64,000 bases of DNA from Myxocyprinus asiaticus (GCF_019703515.2 NC_059379.1:24789880-24853879), one strand, 5' to 3'; counted from the first letter of the stretch, positions 12,838 through 25,657 are shown. Notes: generated by a model from the sequence alone, not told the origin. A program made the numbers and translations.

Positions 12838-13122
12838 AATATGCGTGTTTACATTATATAAAATTGCTTACTAAACTTTTATGAGTAAAGATACAATTTT
12901 ACAACTTTGTTGCCATGACGAAGTAACTCTGTAAACCTCAAAACCCTTATACAACCACAAAAATGACGATTTAAACATGAGTTTTAAAATAATAATTAAT
13001 GGTAGTGCTTTTATAAAATTATAAGCTTCACATTTCTGCCTATAAACCCTCAAAAAATTGGCCTCATTCACTTCCATTGTAAATGCCTCACAGCATGTGC
13101 TTTTTAAATTAGCACATCTTGT
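12838..13122. repeat. GGAATATTCC-type element, internal fragment
   Basis: It shares 'caactttgttgccatgacga' and the 'cttcacatttctgcc ... ttggcctcattcacttccatt' blocks with the copy at 8594-9245, but both termini are missing. Confidence 0.55.
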
Positions 13123-13502
13123 CACATCTTGGACTTTTCATTCAAACACAATAGTTTTCAGTTACAGATGCCACTGTAGAAATTTACTATTCACAGTCAG
13201 CCATGATTAATTTAATCCAACAGTGAAAATGTTCAATAACAAGATGATTACTGAGGTTGCTGAGTAGTATTCGGCTGGTCATGTGATCCTAACATGGCAG
13301 CCCCCATGAGGGGACCCTCTCCATGTAGAATAAAACAGCTTTTATAAGGTTACTGATATGACTAGTCCTCATCTCATGTGAGTGGTCATGATTTTATACA
13401 TATGTTTCACAGTTATAATTCATTTATTTAGGAGTAAAACTTTTTTTAATAAGGAAAAAAAATCACTGAGTGCACCCTTAAGGAGGGACGGGTCAAAATT
13501 TG

Positions 13503-14436
13503 TTTAAAGGGATAGTTCACCCAAAATGAAAATTCTCTCATTATTTACTCACCCTCATGATATCCCAGATGTGAATGATTTTTTTCTTCACCAGAACACA
13601 TTTGAAGAAAATTAGAAAAATATCATAGCTCAATAGGTCCTAGAATGCAAGTGAATGGAGATTTCTCTTTTGAAGCTCCAAAAATCACAGACAGTCAGCA
13701 TAAACGTCTATGATAAGACTCCAGTGGTTAAATTAATGTCTTCTAAAAGCGATATGATCGCTTTTGGTGAGAAAAAAGATAAATAATTAAGTACTTTTTA
13801 ACTCTAAATCATCGCTTCCGGCAAGCTTCACGAGTGGGTGGAGATCACGTGGTCTCTCGTGTGACGTATTCTGTTGCCATGATACAGACGTAATCCCACG
13901 TTCTTCACTCGGTTGAGACATTCAGGATAAGCACACAAACGCACCATTGTGAGTAAAGAAACAGATCAAAACAGATCTAAACCAAAACCAACAAAGCTTC
14001 TGTACAGTGTTCCTCCTTCTCACTTGTAAACAGCACTGCTCTTCTGGTTGTGACACACGTGCCTCAGTTCTCGCATGTTTCAAATGCCAATGTGATTACG
14101 TCACATGCGCGTACCGCTCCTGACCAGAAGCATGATTTAGAATAAAAAAAAGTACTTAAATATTTATTTTTTTTGCACCAAAAATGATCGTGTCGCTTTA
14201 GAAAACATTAATTTAACCGCTGGAGTCGTATCAATGACGTTTATGCTGACTGTCTGTGATTTTTGGAGCTTCAAAAACCGATCATCATTCACTTGCATTT
14301 TAAGGACCTACTGAGCTTAGATATTTTTGTATTTTTCTTCAATTGTGTTCTAGTGAAGAAAGTCATACACACCTGTATATCATGAGGGTGAGTAAATAAT
14401 GAGAGATTTTTAATTTTTGGGTGTACTATCCCATTA
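13503..14436. mobile_element. GGGATAGTTCACCC-type element, long form with large inverted arms
   Basis: The left terminus is ttaaagggatagttcaccca, and the right terminus is its inverse (tgggtgtactatcccattaa). Unlike the 250-bp form, the arms extend inward for several hundred bases: the left block around 'cttttgaagctccaaaaatc ... gactccagtggttaaat' reappears inverted at 14200-14300. The centre (13830-14110) is unique. Non-coding. Confidence 0.7.
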
Positions 14437-14493
14437 ATAATATGGCAAAAATGCTGTCGATTGAGCTTAACTTTAATTGAACTCAGAATTTTC
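14437..14493. repeat. GGAATATTCC-type element, right-end fragment
   Basis: Only the terminal piece 'gctgtcgattgagcttaact ... aattgaactcagaattttcc' remains, squeezed between two GGGATAGTTCACCC elements. Confidence 0.5.
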
Positions 14494-14711
14494 CTTTAAT
14501 GGGTTAGTTCACCCAAAAAAATGAAAATGATGTCATCATTTACTCATCCCCAAAAGATGCAATGAAAGTGAATGATGACTGAGACCATGCTTCTGCCTCA
14601 CATGTTTTTTAGTGTTCCATAGACCAAAGAAAGTCAGATGGATTTGAAACAGCATGAGAGTGAGTAAATGATGACCACATCTTCATTTCTTGGGTGAACT
14701 ACCCCTGTAAT
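14494..14711. mobile_element. GGGATAGTTCACCC-type MITE, short form
   Basis: It starts with a diverged terminus (gggttagttcacccaaaaaa) and ends ttgggtgaactacccctgtaa. About 218 bp, it is directly adjacent to the previous fragment. Confidence 0.65.
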
Positions 14712-15200
14712 GTTAAAAAAATATTTATGTAAAAAAGAACATTAACCAATGTTATGTACACAATCTAATTGTGAAGTGTCTTATTTAAAATACAACATAA
14801 GCAAAACAGCATGTTCCATCAGACTAACAAGATGTCTTTGAATTCTAGTTTAATGACATTAATTCCACCTGGCATCACTTTAATTGCCACCTAAACTTAC
14901 AAAGGCAAGTTAGGATGACCCTATCAGATGACTATAGCTTGGACCTCCACTCAGCTTTTCTTTACACTGGTGGCCCCAAGCAGATTCCACACAATACGCC
15001 ACTCCATGTGAACATGCTCTCCACTCTTAGAGCCTGCTACCTTTGAAACAAAAAAGTCTCACGACTAATAAATCATACGGCCCTGAAGGACAGTCCCAAA
15101 AGCACTGAAAGTGAGAGGAGGTGATATTATTAGCCTGACATCATAGGCGGCTCTGGCATAAAAAAAAAAAATGGGCATGCAGGCTAACAAGAAATTCTCA
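14712..15200. other. Intergenic, nothing recognised
   Basis: No coding frame, RNA gene or repeat family identified. Confidence 0.4.
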
Positions 15201-15475
15201 TTAAAGGGATAGTACACACACGGATGAATATGCTGTCATCAGTTACTCACCCTCATGCTGTTCTACAACATAAACCCGTATGGAAATGTCAGTCTCAGTC
15301 ACTATTTTTTCAATATTTATACAATGAAAGTGAATGGTGATGGAGCCTGTCAGTCTCTAATATTCTGCCTAACATCTCCTTTTGTGTTCCAGGGAAGAAA
15401 GTAAGTCATACGGGTGTGGAACAACATGAGGGAGAGTAAACAATGACAGAATGTTCAGTTTTGGGTGGGGGTCGT
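15201..15475. mobile_element. GGGATAGTTCACCC-type MITE, diverged right end
   Basis: The left terminus ttaaagggatagtacacac and the internal 'ctcaccctcatgctgttcta' block are clear. The right end decays after 'ttttgggtgggggtcgt'. Confidence 0.55.
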
Positions 15476-15582
15476 AGAATGTACTCGTAATATGAAGCTT
15501 TATTTGTAAATATGAACATTTCTATAGCTCTGCTTGATTTTATGTTGTAATCTAGGCCACCCCTAAAATGGACTATATCACT

Positions 15583-16588
15583 GAGTGGCGATTTCTCAGG
15601 GCCAGCAAAGCCTTCTCTGCTGGAGTAACATGCCAAATAAATACATATTTTTTCATCCTTTCATTCTCATTCACCTTTTTGCCTATGTATTTTTAATTGC
15701 TTTCCACTCCTAATTCATCTACAAACGAATAGCAAAAAACAAAAAGTTTATCCAATCAGAAAATATTCCTCTATGCTTACAAGCGAAGTGTGACAACTGT
15801 TTCACAAATCGCATGCCAGAAGCCGAGCTCCTTAGACGAAGCAGCGCATGAGTCTGAGCTCCACCCCCTCAGGCCTTCAGAATTTCCACAGAATCCCTCA
15901 ACAGTGCAAATGAATGAGAAATTAATATCAGATTGTTAGATTCATCAGCCAATCAGATTGATTTATTTGTTCTTGGTGGGTGTGGTCTTTAGGATATGTC
16001 CCAGTCCAGGCCTTCTTGTTGGCCTTGAGTGACACAATCATGCTTTAAGTGATGTACGTAATTTGAAAGTGAAGAGCGCGAGATCTATAGCTGACGAGTC
16101 GGCTGTCATCACTGCTGTTATTGCCGTTGAGAAAGAGATCCTTATGGATCTAAAAACCTGAGATGTTCTGCATGATCGTGCGATTGATTAATTAAACAGG
16201 AGAGGAGGGCTGATTTCACTTCATGCAAATTGGTATGTGCTTTTTGCATTGTTATAGAAACATCAGGAGTTTTCTAAATGTAAATTAGGTTGCTTGAGCA
16301 TTCAGTGTCAGATCAAGTTTTGAAAAGTAACTGTGTACCCTGACGAAACAAAATTTATTGCAAGCAACATTTAAATCGTAAATATTAGATGGCTTTTTCT
16401 TCATATTAGACCTCCTTGGTTCTGGCTTTCGTGCGTGGATGTGTTTTTAAAATGTCAGTTGGTATTATTAGTTGACTGCCACGTAATGTAATATAGGCAT
16501 AAGGCATCTTATTCATTGTGAAACTGTATTTTCTTAATGGCATGAATCGCACTGAAGGCCTAGACTTAAAATGCATGGGCTGCCACTG
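15583..16588 (+). mobile_element. hAT-like non-autonomous element, copy A
   Basis: It is collinear, as the reverse complement, with the element at 21796-23396. Shared blocks include 'ttctcagggccagcaaagcc', the AAACTTTTTG segment (~15745), 'gagcgcgagatctatagctg' and 'ggcctagacttaaaatgcat'. Its termini resemble GAGTGGCG and GCCACTG (canonical CAGTGGC inverted ends). I could not match an 8-bp target duplication, so one end may be off or rearranged. About 1 kb, no transposase. Confidence 0.6.
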
Positions 16589-17398
16589 CCATTGTCATTG
16601 CCTGAGCGGTTCAAGTGAATGTGCGGGGGAAAAACCTAGTTCAATGATGCACATTCATTCCGTGCATGGACAGAGAGCAGCGAATGTAAGTGTCTAAAAT
16701 GCTTGTGTACAGATCAGTTGAATGATAAAGTTTCTCCTTTTTAACTTAATGCTGATGATTTGAATGTGTGAAGTAAGCTGTCTGCTGAAATTATGGAAAA
16801 TAACCACAAATCTAACAAAAAAGCTGAAGTAAAAGTTTGCGTTTTACCTGTCAATCAGACAGGCTTGGAAGTTGCGTTCGTTACTATAGCAAAAATAATA
16901 GGCTGTGGGCGTGTTTTCTCAGAATCATCATTGGCCTGTTGAAAGAAAAAGAAATAAATAAAACGCTAGCGCTCTTTTTGAAATGAAAATATGACGTGGT
17001 TTCACGTCACACAAAATAACATTATTAAGAATAATGAATAAATAAAATCAACTCATTTTTCTGTTTCAAATATCCTGATGGTAGTGTTGTCAGAAACAAC
17101 CCTACTCACAAAAGCACTATGTTTGAACCAAGAAAAAGTTCAATTAATCCCTATAATGAAAGCGAATTATAGAAACATGGAGTGATATTTGCAACAAGTA
17201 AATAAATCCTTCCTTTTGTACTGAGATTTCAATCTCCAGTGAAGACAACAAGAGCTAGAGGAAGAGAACAAAGAGGGAAGTTTTTACTATTTAGTGAAGA
17301 AACGTTAGTTTAGGAGTAGTTGAGAAAGGGCATGATAATATTTACATTTAGGTAGTCTATCCATGGAGTATTGTTTGATTCATTTTTTATTAAATGTA
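16589..17398. other. Intergenic, nothing recognised
   Basis: A/T-rich; short frames only, none resembling a known product. Confidence 0.35.
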
Positions 17399-17717
17399 TT
17401 GGTAACTCGTTACAGTAAGGTTGTGTGTAAACATTAACATTACACAAATAATTAACATGAAGAATTAACAATATTTTTACACCATTTTTAATCATGGTAT
17501 ATGTCAGTTTCTACATACACTAACACAGTTTAATATTAAAAATTAGTAATGTAACATCATTAAGAACTAACATGAACTAACAATGAACAATACTGTATTT
17601 ATAAATTAACATAAAACAAGATGAACAAATGCGTAAAAAAAATATTGACTTATTTGGAATGTTATACGTTACATGTGCATGTGTTAACGTATATAACCTT
17701 AACGTAAAGTGTATAAT
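17399..17717. repeat. GGTAACACTTTAC-type MITE, diverged
   Basis: It begins ggtaactcgttacagtaagg and ends with the inverse-like 'aaccttaacgtaaagtgt'. The internal 'aactaacaatgaacaatact' block is shared with the cleaner copy at 42495-42800. Confidence 0.55.
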
Positions 17718-19311
17718 TAAATCAGTGTTTCCATGGTAATGAATATGATTGTGATAGCAATCAGATTCCTTTGATCTACTGTGATTTCATAAACTGTAAT
17801 CTTCACAAATAAAGGTATGAGTCAATATTCCATATTGCTTTAACAGCTCTCCTCTGAGCAGGAGCAGAGGACCATTGATATTGTCTCCTTGTTTTATAAT
17901 ACCTCTCAGGAGGAGACTGAATATTACATATTTTATAGAAAAACATAAATGCTAATAGGTAAATAGCACCATGGTATGGAAGGGGATAGTATGGAGTATC
18001 GCCCCTTGAATGGTGAAGTAAAAAGAAGGTAAAAGAGGTGGATTTGTGGGTTTCAGAGTAATTTTAAGATCCCCAGCAGTGGCCAGTTTCACAGCAGGTC
18101 GAGCTAATGTCCTGTGCTAATGTGGAGAGGCTGGCTGCAATATTGCACTAATCTCACTCTCCACTGAACCTTGAGTTACAGCTCTGTCAAACATGCTTAT
18201 GTGTTCATCTGAGAGGGAAGAGATGACTGAAATTGTGTGCATATATTGACATTATGTAGAGCAAAATAACTTTAAACCATAACTTCAAACTTTGTAACAA
18301 AAGGCCCATCACTCAAAGAATAAGAGTTACACATTTCAATAGTGTGACAAATTTCCATCAAACTTTACACAGAAAAAAAATCTTTTTAATCAGTATTTTG
18401 TCTTGTTTTGTAGTAAAATATGTAAACATTCTTGAAACTAAATAATTGTACACTTAAGGAGCAAAATTGTGTAGAGAACGTTAGAGAGTAGAGAGAGTCG
18501 TTTTGGCAGCTTGGTTTCAACACATGCTCTTTTCGCAGTGAGGAGGAACTTTTGAGTTCTGCAACTTACTGTATGTTTTTATAGCACAAGGACCACTTAT
18601 ATGTCAAAAGATCAAAGGAAAGTTTATTTCTCATGTTATGACCCCTTTAAGTTTATTTTCTTGTCCAGTTGGCAATTTTTTTTATTGTTTCATGCATACA
18701 CCCCATTTATGCAGATTTATGCTTAAAACAAGAACAAGTATTTTAAGTATTTTTTCATATATTTACAGTACATATGTTTATATAGTTTTACTGAAAAACA
18801 AGACAAAAACTGATTAAGTAAATGAGAATGATGATGATAATAATAATAATAATAACAATAACAATAATAATAATTATTATTATTATTGTTTGCTGTATAT
18901 ATGTTGGCTCATGCAAGGGGGTTCAGTGGTAAAAGATTCTCCTCTTTTGCTATCATTGATCAGATAAAAAGGATCTTTTCACTCACCATTTGGTTACAGT
19001 AATTGTTAAGGAAATATGTTAAGTAAGATTAAAATCAATAAATGCTTTGTCTTGGTCTATTGTATATTTAGAGACCTACAGAGATAAATTATCCTTTTAC
19101 CAAAGTAATTGTTAGTGTACTTGTGATGAGGTAAAAAAAAAAAAAAAAAAAAAACACACACACAATAGCAAAATTCCTGTTAAGTTCCTCAAACATTGTG
19201 TAGAAATATAATAAATGAAGCCACCAGGTAAAACAAATCAATGCAACCAGAGTGATAGCACTTTAATTTCAATTTCATGTTTGTCAATGTGCTTATTACA
19301 TGTGTTGGATG
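17718..19311. other. Intergenic with (TAA)n/(TTA)n microsatellite
   Basis: No gene recognised. At about 18833-18890 a TAA repeat turns into a TTA repeat and can form a small hairpin. A poly-A run followed by CA repeats lies at about 19133-19165. Confidence 0.45.
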
Positions 19312-21743
19312 CAGAGTCGGATTAACCACCGTTGCCCAGGGGTCTCTAAACCTAAAGGGCCCCGAGCTTTGAATCAATTATTTATTTATTTTGAGATATC
19401 TATTACAAATCCACATAAATGTCAGCCTTATGTGAAATACCATTTGTTCGGCTGAAAGCGTGCTGGTCGACTCGAGTGCGTGCTCAGGGAATCTGTGTCT
19501 CACAGGTGCAGTGCGTTTATTTGAAGAGCTACAGAAAACAGTGTCTGGATTACAAAATGCTTCCAAACACAAAGATAAGGTGCAGTTTACCCTGGCTGTG
19601 TACAATGCTGATGGTTTAAATTCATATAAGCAACAGAATTTGTGCAAAGGTAAAGAGTACTTTAAAATGTTTAAGTCCTGCATGCTTTTAATGTTTAATG
19701 ATAAAGCAAAAGGTGCCTTAATACCCTAACTATGTGCACGGTAACCATTTGTACTATTTGGTTAACCGTGAGAGTTCACGAACGGTTAGTCTATTAATTG
19801 TCGGGAGTCGGGACTCAGGAATAAAGAACGTTTATTGCCACGGATGAGTCAAACACAATCTCAGATAGCATGGAATAAAGTGCACAGTGAGCTATGAGCC
19901 TAAATAGCACAATAGGCCTACATAAATGTGATAAAATCACATAAAAGTCGAACAAAAATAATCTCTGTCACTGCCTACAACATAGTAGGCCTATACTTAA
20001 TAGATGGAAAATGCATAATTGTGCCCAGGCAGATTCACTTTCCACGAGGCAGTGAACACTATGGATTATAGGACTTCTTTGGGATGCTTTGATTTTTAAA
20101 TGATTCAGCATTTAAATTGTGTAATTATTGTCTGCACACCAGAGCAAACAGGGGAAAAAACTCACCATTTATCAAGCGCTGAAACTTTGCCAGGTGAAAA
20201 ACAATCTGGAATCATGTGTAACAGTCACATCAAATCCTCTTTGCAACTTGAACTTCATTAGAATGTCGATTTGTGACACCAGTGCTGAAAAAGCTTGATG
20301 CAGTTCAACAAATGGTGAAACAGAACACAGGTGTCTCGAGATGTGTTAATAAATATTTAAATTATTTTTCAGTAAAGAATGTGTTTTACTGCAGGTTTGA
20401 AAATCCCAGTCTCACACCCCTCCCCCACTCTGATCTTCACTTCACACACACACGCACACACGCCCACACCTCCTGGAACCCCTCTCCTGCTACTCAACCT
20501 GCACTTATTATCTGTGAGGAGGATGTGTGCCGGGTCTTCAAGAAACAAAAGACTAGGAAAGGTTCAGGCCCAGACAGTGTTTCACCTGCCTGTCTGAAAG
20601 TCTGTGCTGACCAACTGGCCCCCATCTTCACACAGATCTTCAATAGATCACTGGAGCAGTGGGAACACTGGTTATGGTCTACCTGAAGGACATCACTGGA
20701 CCCCTGCTAGACCCCCTTCAGTTTGCTTACCGAGCAAATAGGTCTGTGGATGATGCTGTCAGCATGGGACTGCATTATATCCTGCAACACCTCGACAGAC
20801 CTGGGACTAATGCAAGGATCCTATTTGTGGACTTCAGTTCAGCCTTCAATACCATCATTTCTGATCTTCTCTCAACCAAACTGACCCAGCTCTCCGTGCC
20901 CACCCCAATCTGTCGATGGATCAGCAGCTTTCTGACTGCACTGCAAAGGACCCTCTATCAAGCTCCTGAAATTTGCAGATGACATCATGGTCATCGGCCT
21001 CATCCGCGACGGTGACGAGTCTGCATACAGATAGGAGGTTGAACAGCTGGCTGTCTGGTGCGGTCACAACAACCTTGAGCTGAACACTCTCAAAACAGTG
21101 GAGATGATAGTGGATTTCAGAAGAAATCTCCCCGCACTCCCCGTACAGTATTATTTGCATGTCTATTTATACTCTTACCTTGTTTTATATTCTGTGCCTC
21201 ACTGTAATGTTCTGTGTGCACTTGTTTCTCTTATCACCAAAAAAAATTCCTTAAGCTCATTCTGATTCTGATTCTAAATATTAAAGTTCTTTTAAACTTT
21301 ACAGTGAGCTGTGATGTCCGTCCAGTGCGTGTTTACATGGCCTCGACACACCTGTTAACAGCCCGTAACTCACCCTATAGCCTACTTGAAACACTGACCC
21401 GAACCTGGCCCAAAACTTGTAGGATTGTCGGGTCCTGTCGGACTCAGATCAGGTTGAAGACCTCTAAACACATGCAGAATAACTGAATAGTGATTTTGGT
21501 ATTTGAATACCATGCACGTCCCTATTAATGACGCATGATTTTGGACCGGTTCATAATTAAAAAGTACATATAATTGGCCGTGTAAGACATTGCTCCAAAC
21601 TTTTCTTCCGTCAATTTGGAAAATGTAACCAAATCTGGCAAGTGTCCTGTAGCGCATAAAGGTGAATTTAGTCACGTGACACAACATGGGGGGCCTCTAT
21701 GGTGTACCTGCCCATGGGCCTCTCAGTTCTTAATCCGTCCTTG
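19312..21743. mobile_element. hAT-like transposon, 2.43 kb, with 8-bp target duplication
   Basis: It starts CAGAGTCGGATTAA and ends with the reverse complement of CAAGGACGGATTAA. Both ends are flanked by the 8-bp direct repeat gttggatg (19304-19311 and 21744-21751). These ends and the duplication length fit the hAT superfamily. A weak open frame (about 19460-19729) could be leftover transposase but is not recognisable. A LINE fragment sits inside it. Confidence 0.8.
20395..21280 (+). pseudogene. Non-LTR retrotransposon reverse transcriptase, internally deleted
   Basis: Translated pieces match the Jockey/CR1/L2/Rex-type RT of fish LINEs. First comes the thumb-proximal GSGPDSVSPACLKVCADQLA segment (~20560-20620). 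Then, after a deletion, comes YLKDITGPLLDPLQFAYRAN with the catalytic-motif segment ARILFVDFSSAFN (~20690-20850). After a second deletion comes LLKFADDIMVIGL with the FADD motif (~20962-21000). An in-frame stop follows DGDESAYR (~21030). The 3' end carries ATTCTG tandem units (~21261-21276) typical of L2-like tails. It is dead and lies inside the hAT-like element. Confidence 0.8.
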
Positions 21744-21795
21744 GTTGGATGTTGATTAAACATATGGAAATCTAGGAAATTATTTCCCTCTCTTT

Positions 21796-23396
21796 CAGTG
21801 GCGGGCCATGTATTAAAAGTCTAGGCCTTCAGTGTGACTCATGCCATTAAGAAAACACAGTTTCACAATGAATAAGACACCCTACGCCTTTGGGCATCAT
21901 ACATTATGTCGCAGCTAACTAATAATACCAATTGACATTTTAAAAACACGTCCACGCACGAAAGCCAGAACTTGAAACGACACTTAATGCTCAAGCAAGC
22001 CTAATTTTAACTGCAGCATGATTGTCTCCTGAACAAAAATCATAATTTTTCAATATGAATCTACCAGGGAGGTCTAATACCTGGAAAAATCTATCTAATA
22101 ATATTTGCGATTTAAATGTTGATAATTTTAATTTCATCAGGGTACACAGTTATGCTGCGTTCCATTCAAGTTGGATGTGAGATATTCCTACTTGATATCT
22201 CCGACCATAAATGCATTCCATTCCCCGATATTCGGAAGATGACGTTTAAGGAAACAAAACTGCAACGCTCCAGTTAGCATAGCAAGGGTTTGAGATGTCT
22301 CCTAGCAACCCAACTGATAAACAATGCTGCAGCGCTAGCATTTGTGCTTCAGGTGTACGATTATCAAAATAAATTATAATGTTTTATACACCTGTTTCTG
22401 CAGGTGTTTGTTAAACAAGCTTTAATATCATGTAATGTGGAAACTAACTCATTTATCCATATTACTTAATAAAGTGAATGTTTATCACTTACTTTGTATT
22501 TCTCCCTGAGTGTCGACATGTTTGTGTGACATCATGAACCTGCATCTCGGCAAAAGAATTTCTTCATGAGCCTACAAGTTGTAATTCTGACTTAAAGATG
22601 CATTCTATTGTACTTTTCCTTGTAGGAAGTTGTAAAATCCAACTTTCCGAGTTGAATGGAACACAGCACTACTTTTCAAAACTGAAAACTGAATGCTCAA
22701 GCAGCCTAATTTACACTTAGAAAACTCCTGATGTTGCTATAACAATGCAAAAAGCACTTACCAATTTACTTGAAGTGAAAATCAGTTCTCCTTTCCTGTT
22801 TAATAAATTAAGCAATCACAAGGTCATGCAGAACATCTTGTGTTTTTAAATCCATAAGGATCTCTTTCTCAATGGCGATAGGGGCAGTAATGACAGTTGA
22901 CTCGTCAGCTATAGATCTCGCGCTCTTGACTTTCAAATTATGTAGATCACTTAAAGCACGATTGCGTCACTCAAGGCCAGCTAGAAGGCCTCGACCGGGA
23001 CATATCCTAAAGATCACACCCACCAAGAACAAATAAATCAATCTGATTGGCTGATGAATCTGACAATCTGACTTTAGTTGCCCATTCATGTGCAGTGTTG
23101 AGGGATTCTGTGGAAATTCTGAAGGCCTGACAGGGTGGAGCTGAAACTCATACGTTGCTTCGGGCATGCGATTTGTGAAACAGTTGTCACGCTTTGTTTG
23201 TAAGCGTCAAGGAATACATTCTGACCGGATAAACTTTTTGTTTTTCTATATTTGTTTGTAGATTAATTAAGAGTGGAAAACGATTAAAAATACATAGGCA
23301 AAAAGGTGATTGACAATGAAAGGATGAAAAATATTTATTTATTTGGCATGTTAGGCCAGCAGTGAAGGCTTTGCTGGCCCTGAGAATTTGCCACTG
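21796..23396 (-). mobile_element. hAT-like non-autonomous element, copy B, with 8-bp target duplication
   Basis: Terminal inverted repeats read CAGTGGC at the left and GCCACTG at the right. They are flanked on both sides by the 8-bp direct repeat ctctcttt (21788-21795 and 23397-23404). It is the same family as copy A but in the opposite orientation, and about 0.5 kb longer because another element is inserted at 22153-22669. No transposase frame. Confidence 0.8.
22153..22669. mobile_element. TA-duplicating MITE nested in hAT copy B
   Basis: 517 bp with inverted ends TGCTGCGTTCCATTCAA and (reverse complement) GTGCTGTGTTCCATTCAA, flanked by TA on both sides. hAT copy A retains the uninterrupted junction (acagttacttttc), which proves an insertion with TA duplication. 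Confidence 0.75.
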
Positions 23397-23404
23397 CTCT
23401 CTTT

Positions 23405-23906
23405 ACATTTTGAATGCAAATGGTTGTGAATGTTATGGTTTCACTTAAAAACTGGGGCCTGGGTGACTACTTCAGGAATTCGATTTTTCCCACACTTTGA
23501 GATGTATATTACTACAGAAACATTCCACTTTGCCCAACATAATACACTGACAAACAGTTTTCACCAGGACATTTTCAAGGACTCTTCAGCAGCCAAAAAG
23601 GTGGCAAGAGCTTCTGTACACAATGTCAGGTCAGGTGTCAGGTTTATTGTCTAAATGGGAACTCCCTAGAGGAATCATTTGCGTCATGTTTTTCAACAAA
23701 GTCCCATTGTGCCATAAATCTTATTAGATTGGGTCATCTTAAAGGCTTGCTTTGGTGTTCTAACATGCATAGCTTCAGTGAGACTCAATCTATGATCAAT
23801 CAGTGGGGGACTATGGATCAAGTAAACATCACAGAAAAATAAAGAATTATGACTGAAATGCAAATTGTTCTTCTTGTTATTACAAATTGTTTTACTTCCA
23901 TGTTAT
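23405..23906. other. Intergenic, nothing recognised
   Basis: No gene or repeat family identified; one short open frame (23430-23654) without support. Confidence 0.35.
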
Positions 23907-24407
23907 CAAAGGGATAGTTCACCCAAAAAAGAAAATTCTGTCTTTGTTTCCTCAACCTCCTGTTGTTCCAAACCCATCAGATTATCTTTCTTCTGTGGAA
24001 TACAAAAGAAGATTTCAAGATTGTTCACGCTGCTTTCTTTCATCCAATGAAAGTGGATGGTGAACTTTGGCTCCAAAAATCTCCAAAAAGGACAAAAAGA
24101 ATCACCATAAAAGTACTCCATATGACTTATGAACTGTATTCCAAGTCTTCTGAAGCCAAAAATTATGACAGCTTTGTGTGTAGAACAGACAAAAATTGTA
24201 GTCATTATTCACTGAAAATCCCACTTTAATATCTTGATTTATGCTGTGGTCACCATTCAATTCCATAGAATGGAAAAGAGCAGCTCAGACATTCTTCTAA
24301 ACATCTCCTTTTGTGCTCCATGGGGAGAAAATTCATATGGGTTTGAAACAGAAAGAGGGTGAGCAAATGATGCCAATGTTCATTTTTGGACGAACTATCC
24401 CTTTTAG
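23907..24407. mobile_element. GGGATAGTTCACCC-type element
   Basis: The left end aaagggatagttcacccaaa and the right end 'catttttggacgaactatcc' are inverted. The copy is ~500 bp, between the short and long forms. The open frames overlapping it are products of the repeat. Confidence 0.65.
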
Positions 24408-25657
24408 AGGCATTTTTTGGATCTCTAGGTAGATATGGAAACCTTGAACTCCATACAGTTTATTCCTGCAGGTCGTCTGTGTGTGAGTGTGAGAGGGATG
24501 ATTGAAGTGAGAATGTGTTGGGTGGCAGCCAGAAAGACAGGTTGCAAACTGCAATCAACTGTGACACATTTTACTTTGTCTTTTCAAGGTTACGTCACAT
24601 TTGTGAAATTGTTCACCTTCAGCTCACTGGTGAAAGACACTCTCAAAATCAGAGGATTTTCTTGTTAACAGTCTTCAAAACATTTCTTCTTGTTTCAAGC
24701 AGGACAGATATAATTTCCATTTGAACCCACCCAGTAAGCTGACCAAGGATTTGGGTCACAAAATCCTCTCTCGCTGTACTTTACATTTTAATGGAATAGA
24801 CCTCACTGTTAGAAGCACAGTCATGTACTGTGATGCTCAAAAAATTATTCATTGATGCTTATGTAAGTCAATCTCTGTACTTGCAAAGGCAGACTCAAAG
24901 TTAATGCAGGACTGTGGCACTCTAGGAAATAAATTTGGCATTGCCAGATATACATGTTTTATACACACTTTTTATTTCATGTATTTATTTGTATCAAGAT
25001 TTGCAAAAAACTTCTGCTTCACCATGGGCTTTATTGCAGATTTTTAATTGTATAATTTGAATGAGTAATTAAAAGGAAACAAATCGGGTTAATAGCAGTT
25101 CACTGACCTTGCTGAGACAGCACTGGAGATTAATTTGGAACTGAAGCAAAACTGTTTCTATTAAAATCAATTACTCAGATGTGCTGAGACCCCATTTTCA
25201 AATGGCCAGTTGCTGAAATGAATACATAATAAAACTGATGAAATGTAGGGTGAATTAGGGTAATCTGGGACATTGGGAGACATATATGCTCTGATGTGTA
25301 CATTTCTCGATATATCACAAGCAAGTCTATGTTAACATATTCTGGCTTAGATGAGTGATTGAGGTGATGTGAGTCAATGGCCCTGTTACCCTGAGTGGGG
25401 TAATTGTAAGAGTAAAAGTATAGGAACCCCAAGAAAAGGAATCCAAAAGTCAATGACATTCGATTTTTACAAGATAAAAAGGATACAAATCTGTCATAAA
25501 GAAAACAAACTTTAATTTGGCGATGTTTATGATGTATAAGTTTGCTTTTGACTGTCATGTTTCAGATGAAGGAAATACTATATGTTTAGGTGTTACAATA
25601 GCATAGTCAGCAAATGTTGTGCTACAGTGGTCTTGGTTAGACACCTATGAAACTAAC
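24408..25657. other. Intergenic, nothing recognised
   Basis: A/T-rich sequence. A 127-codon minus-strand frame (25558-25175) has no recognisable similarity and no gene context. Confidence 0.35.
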
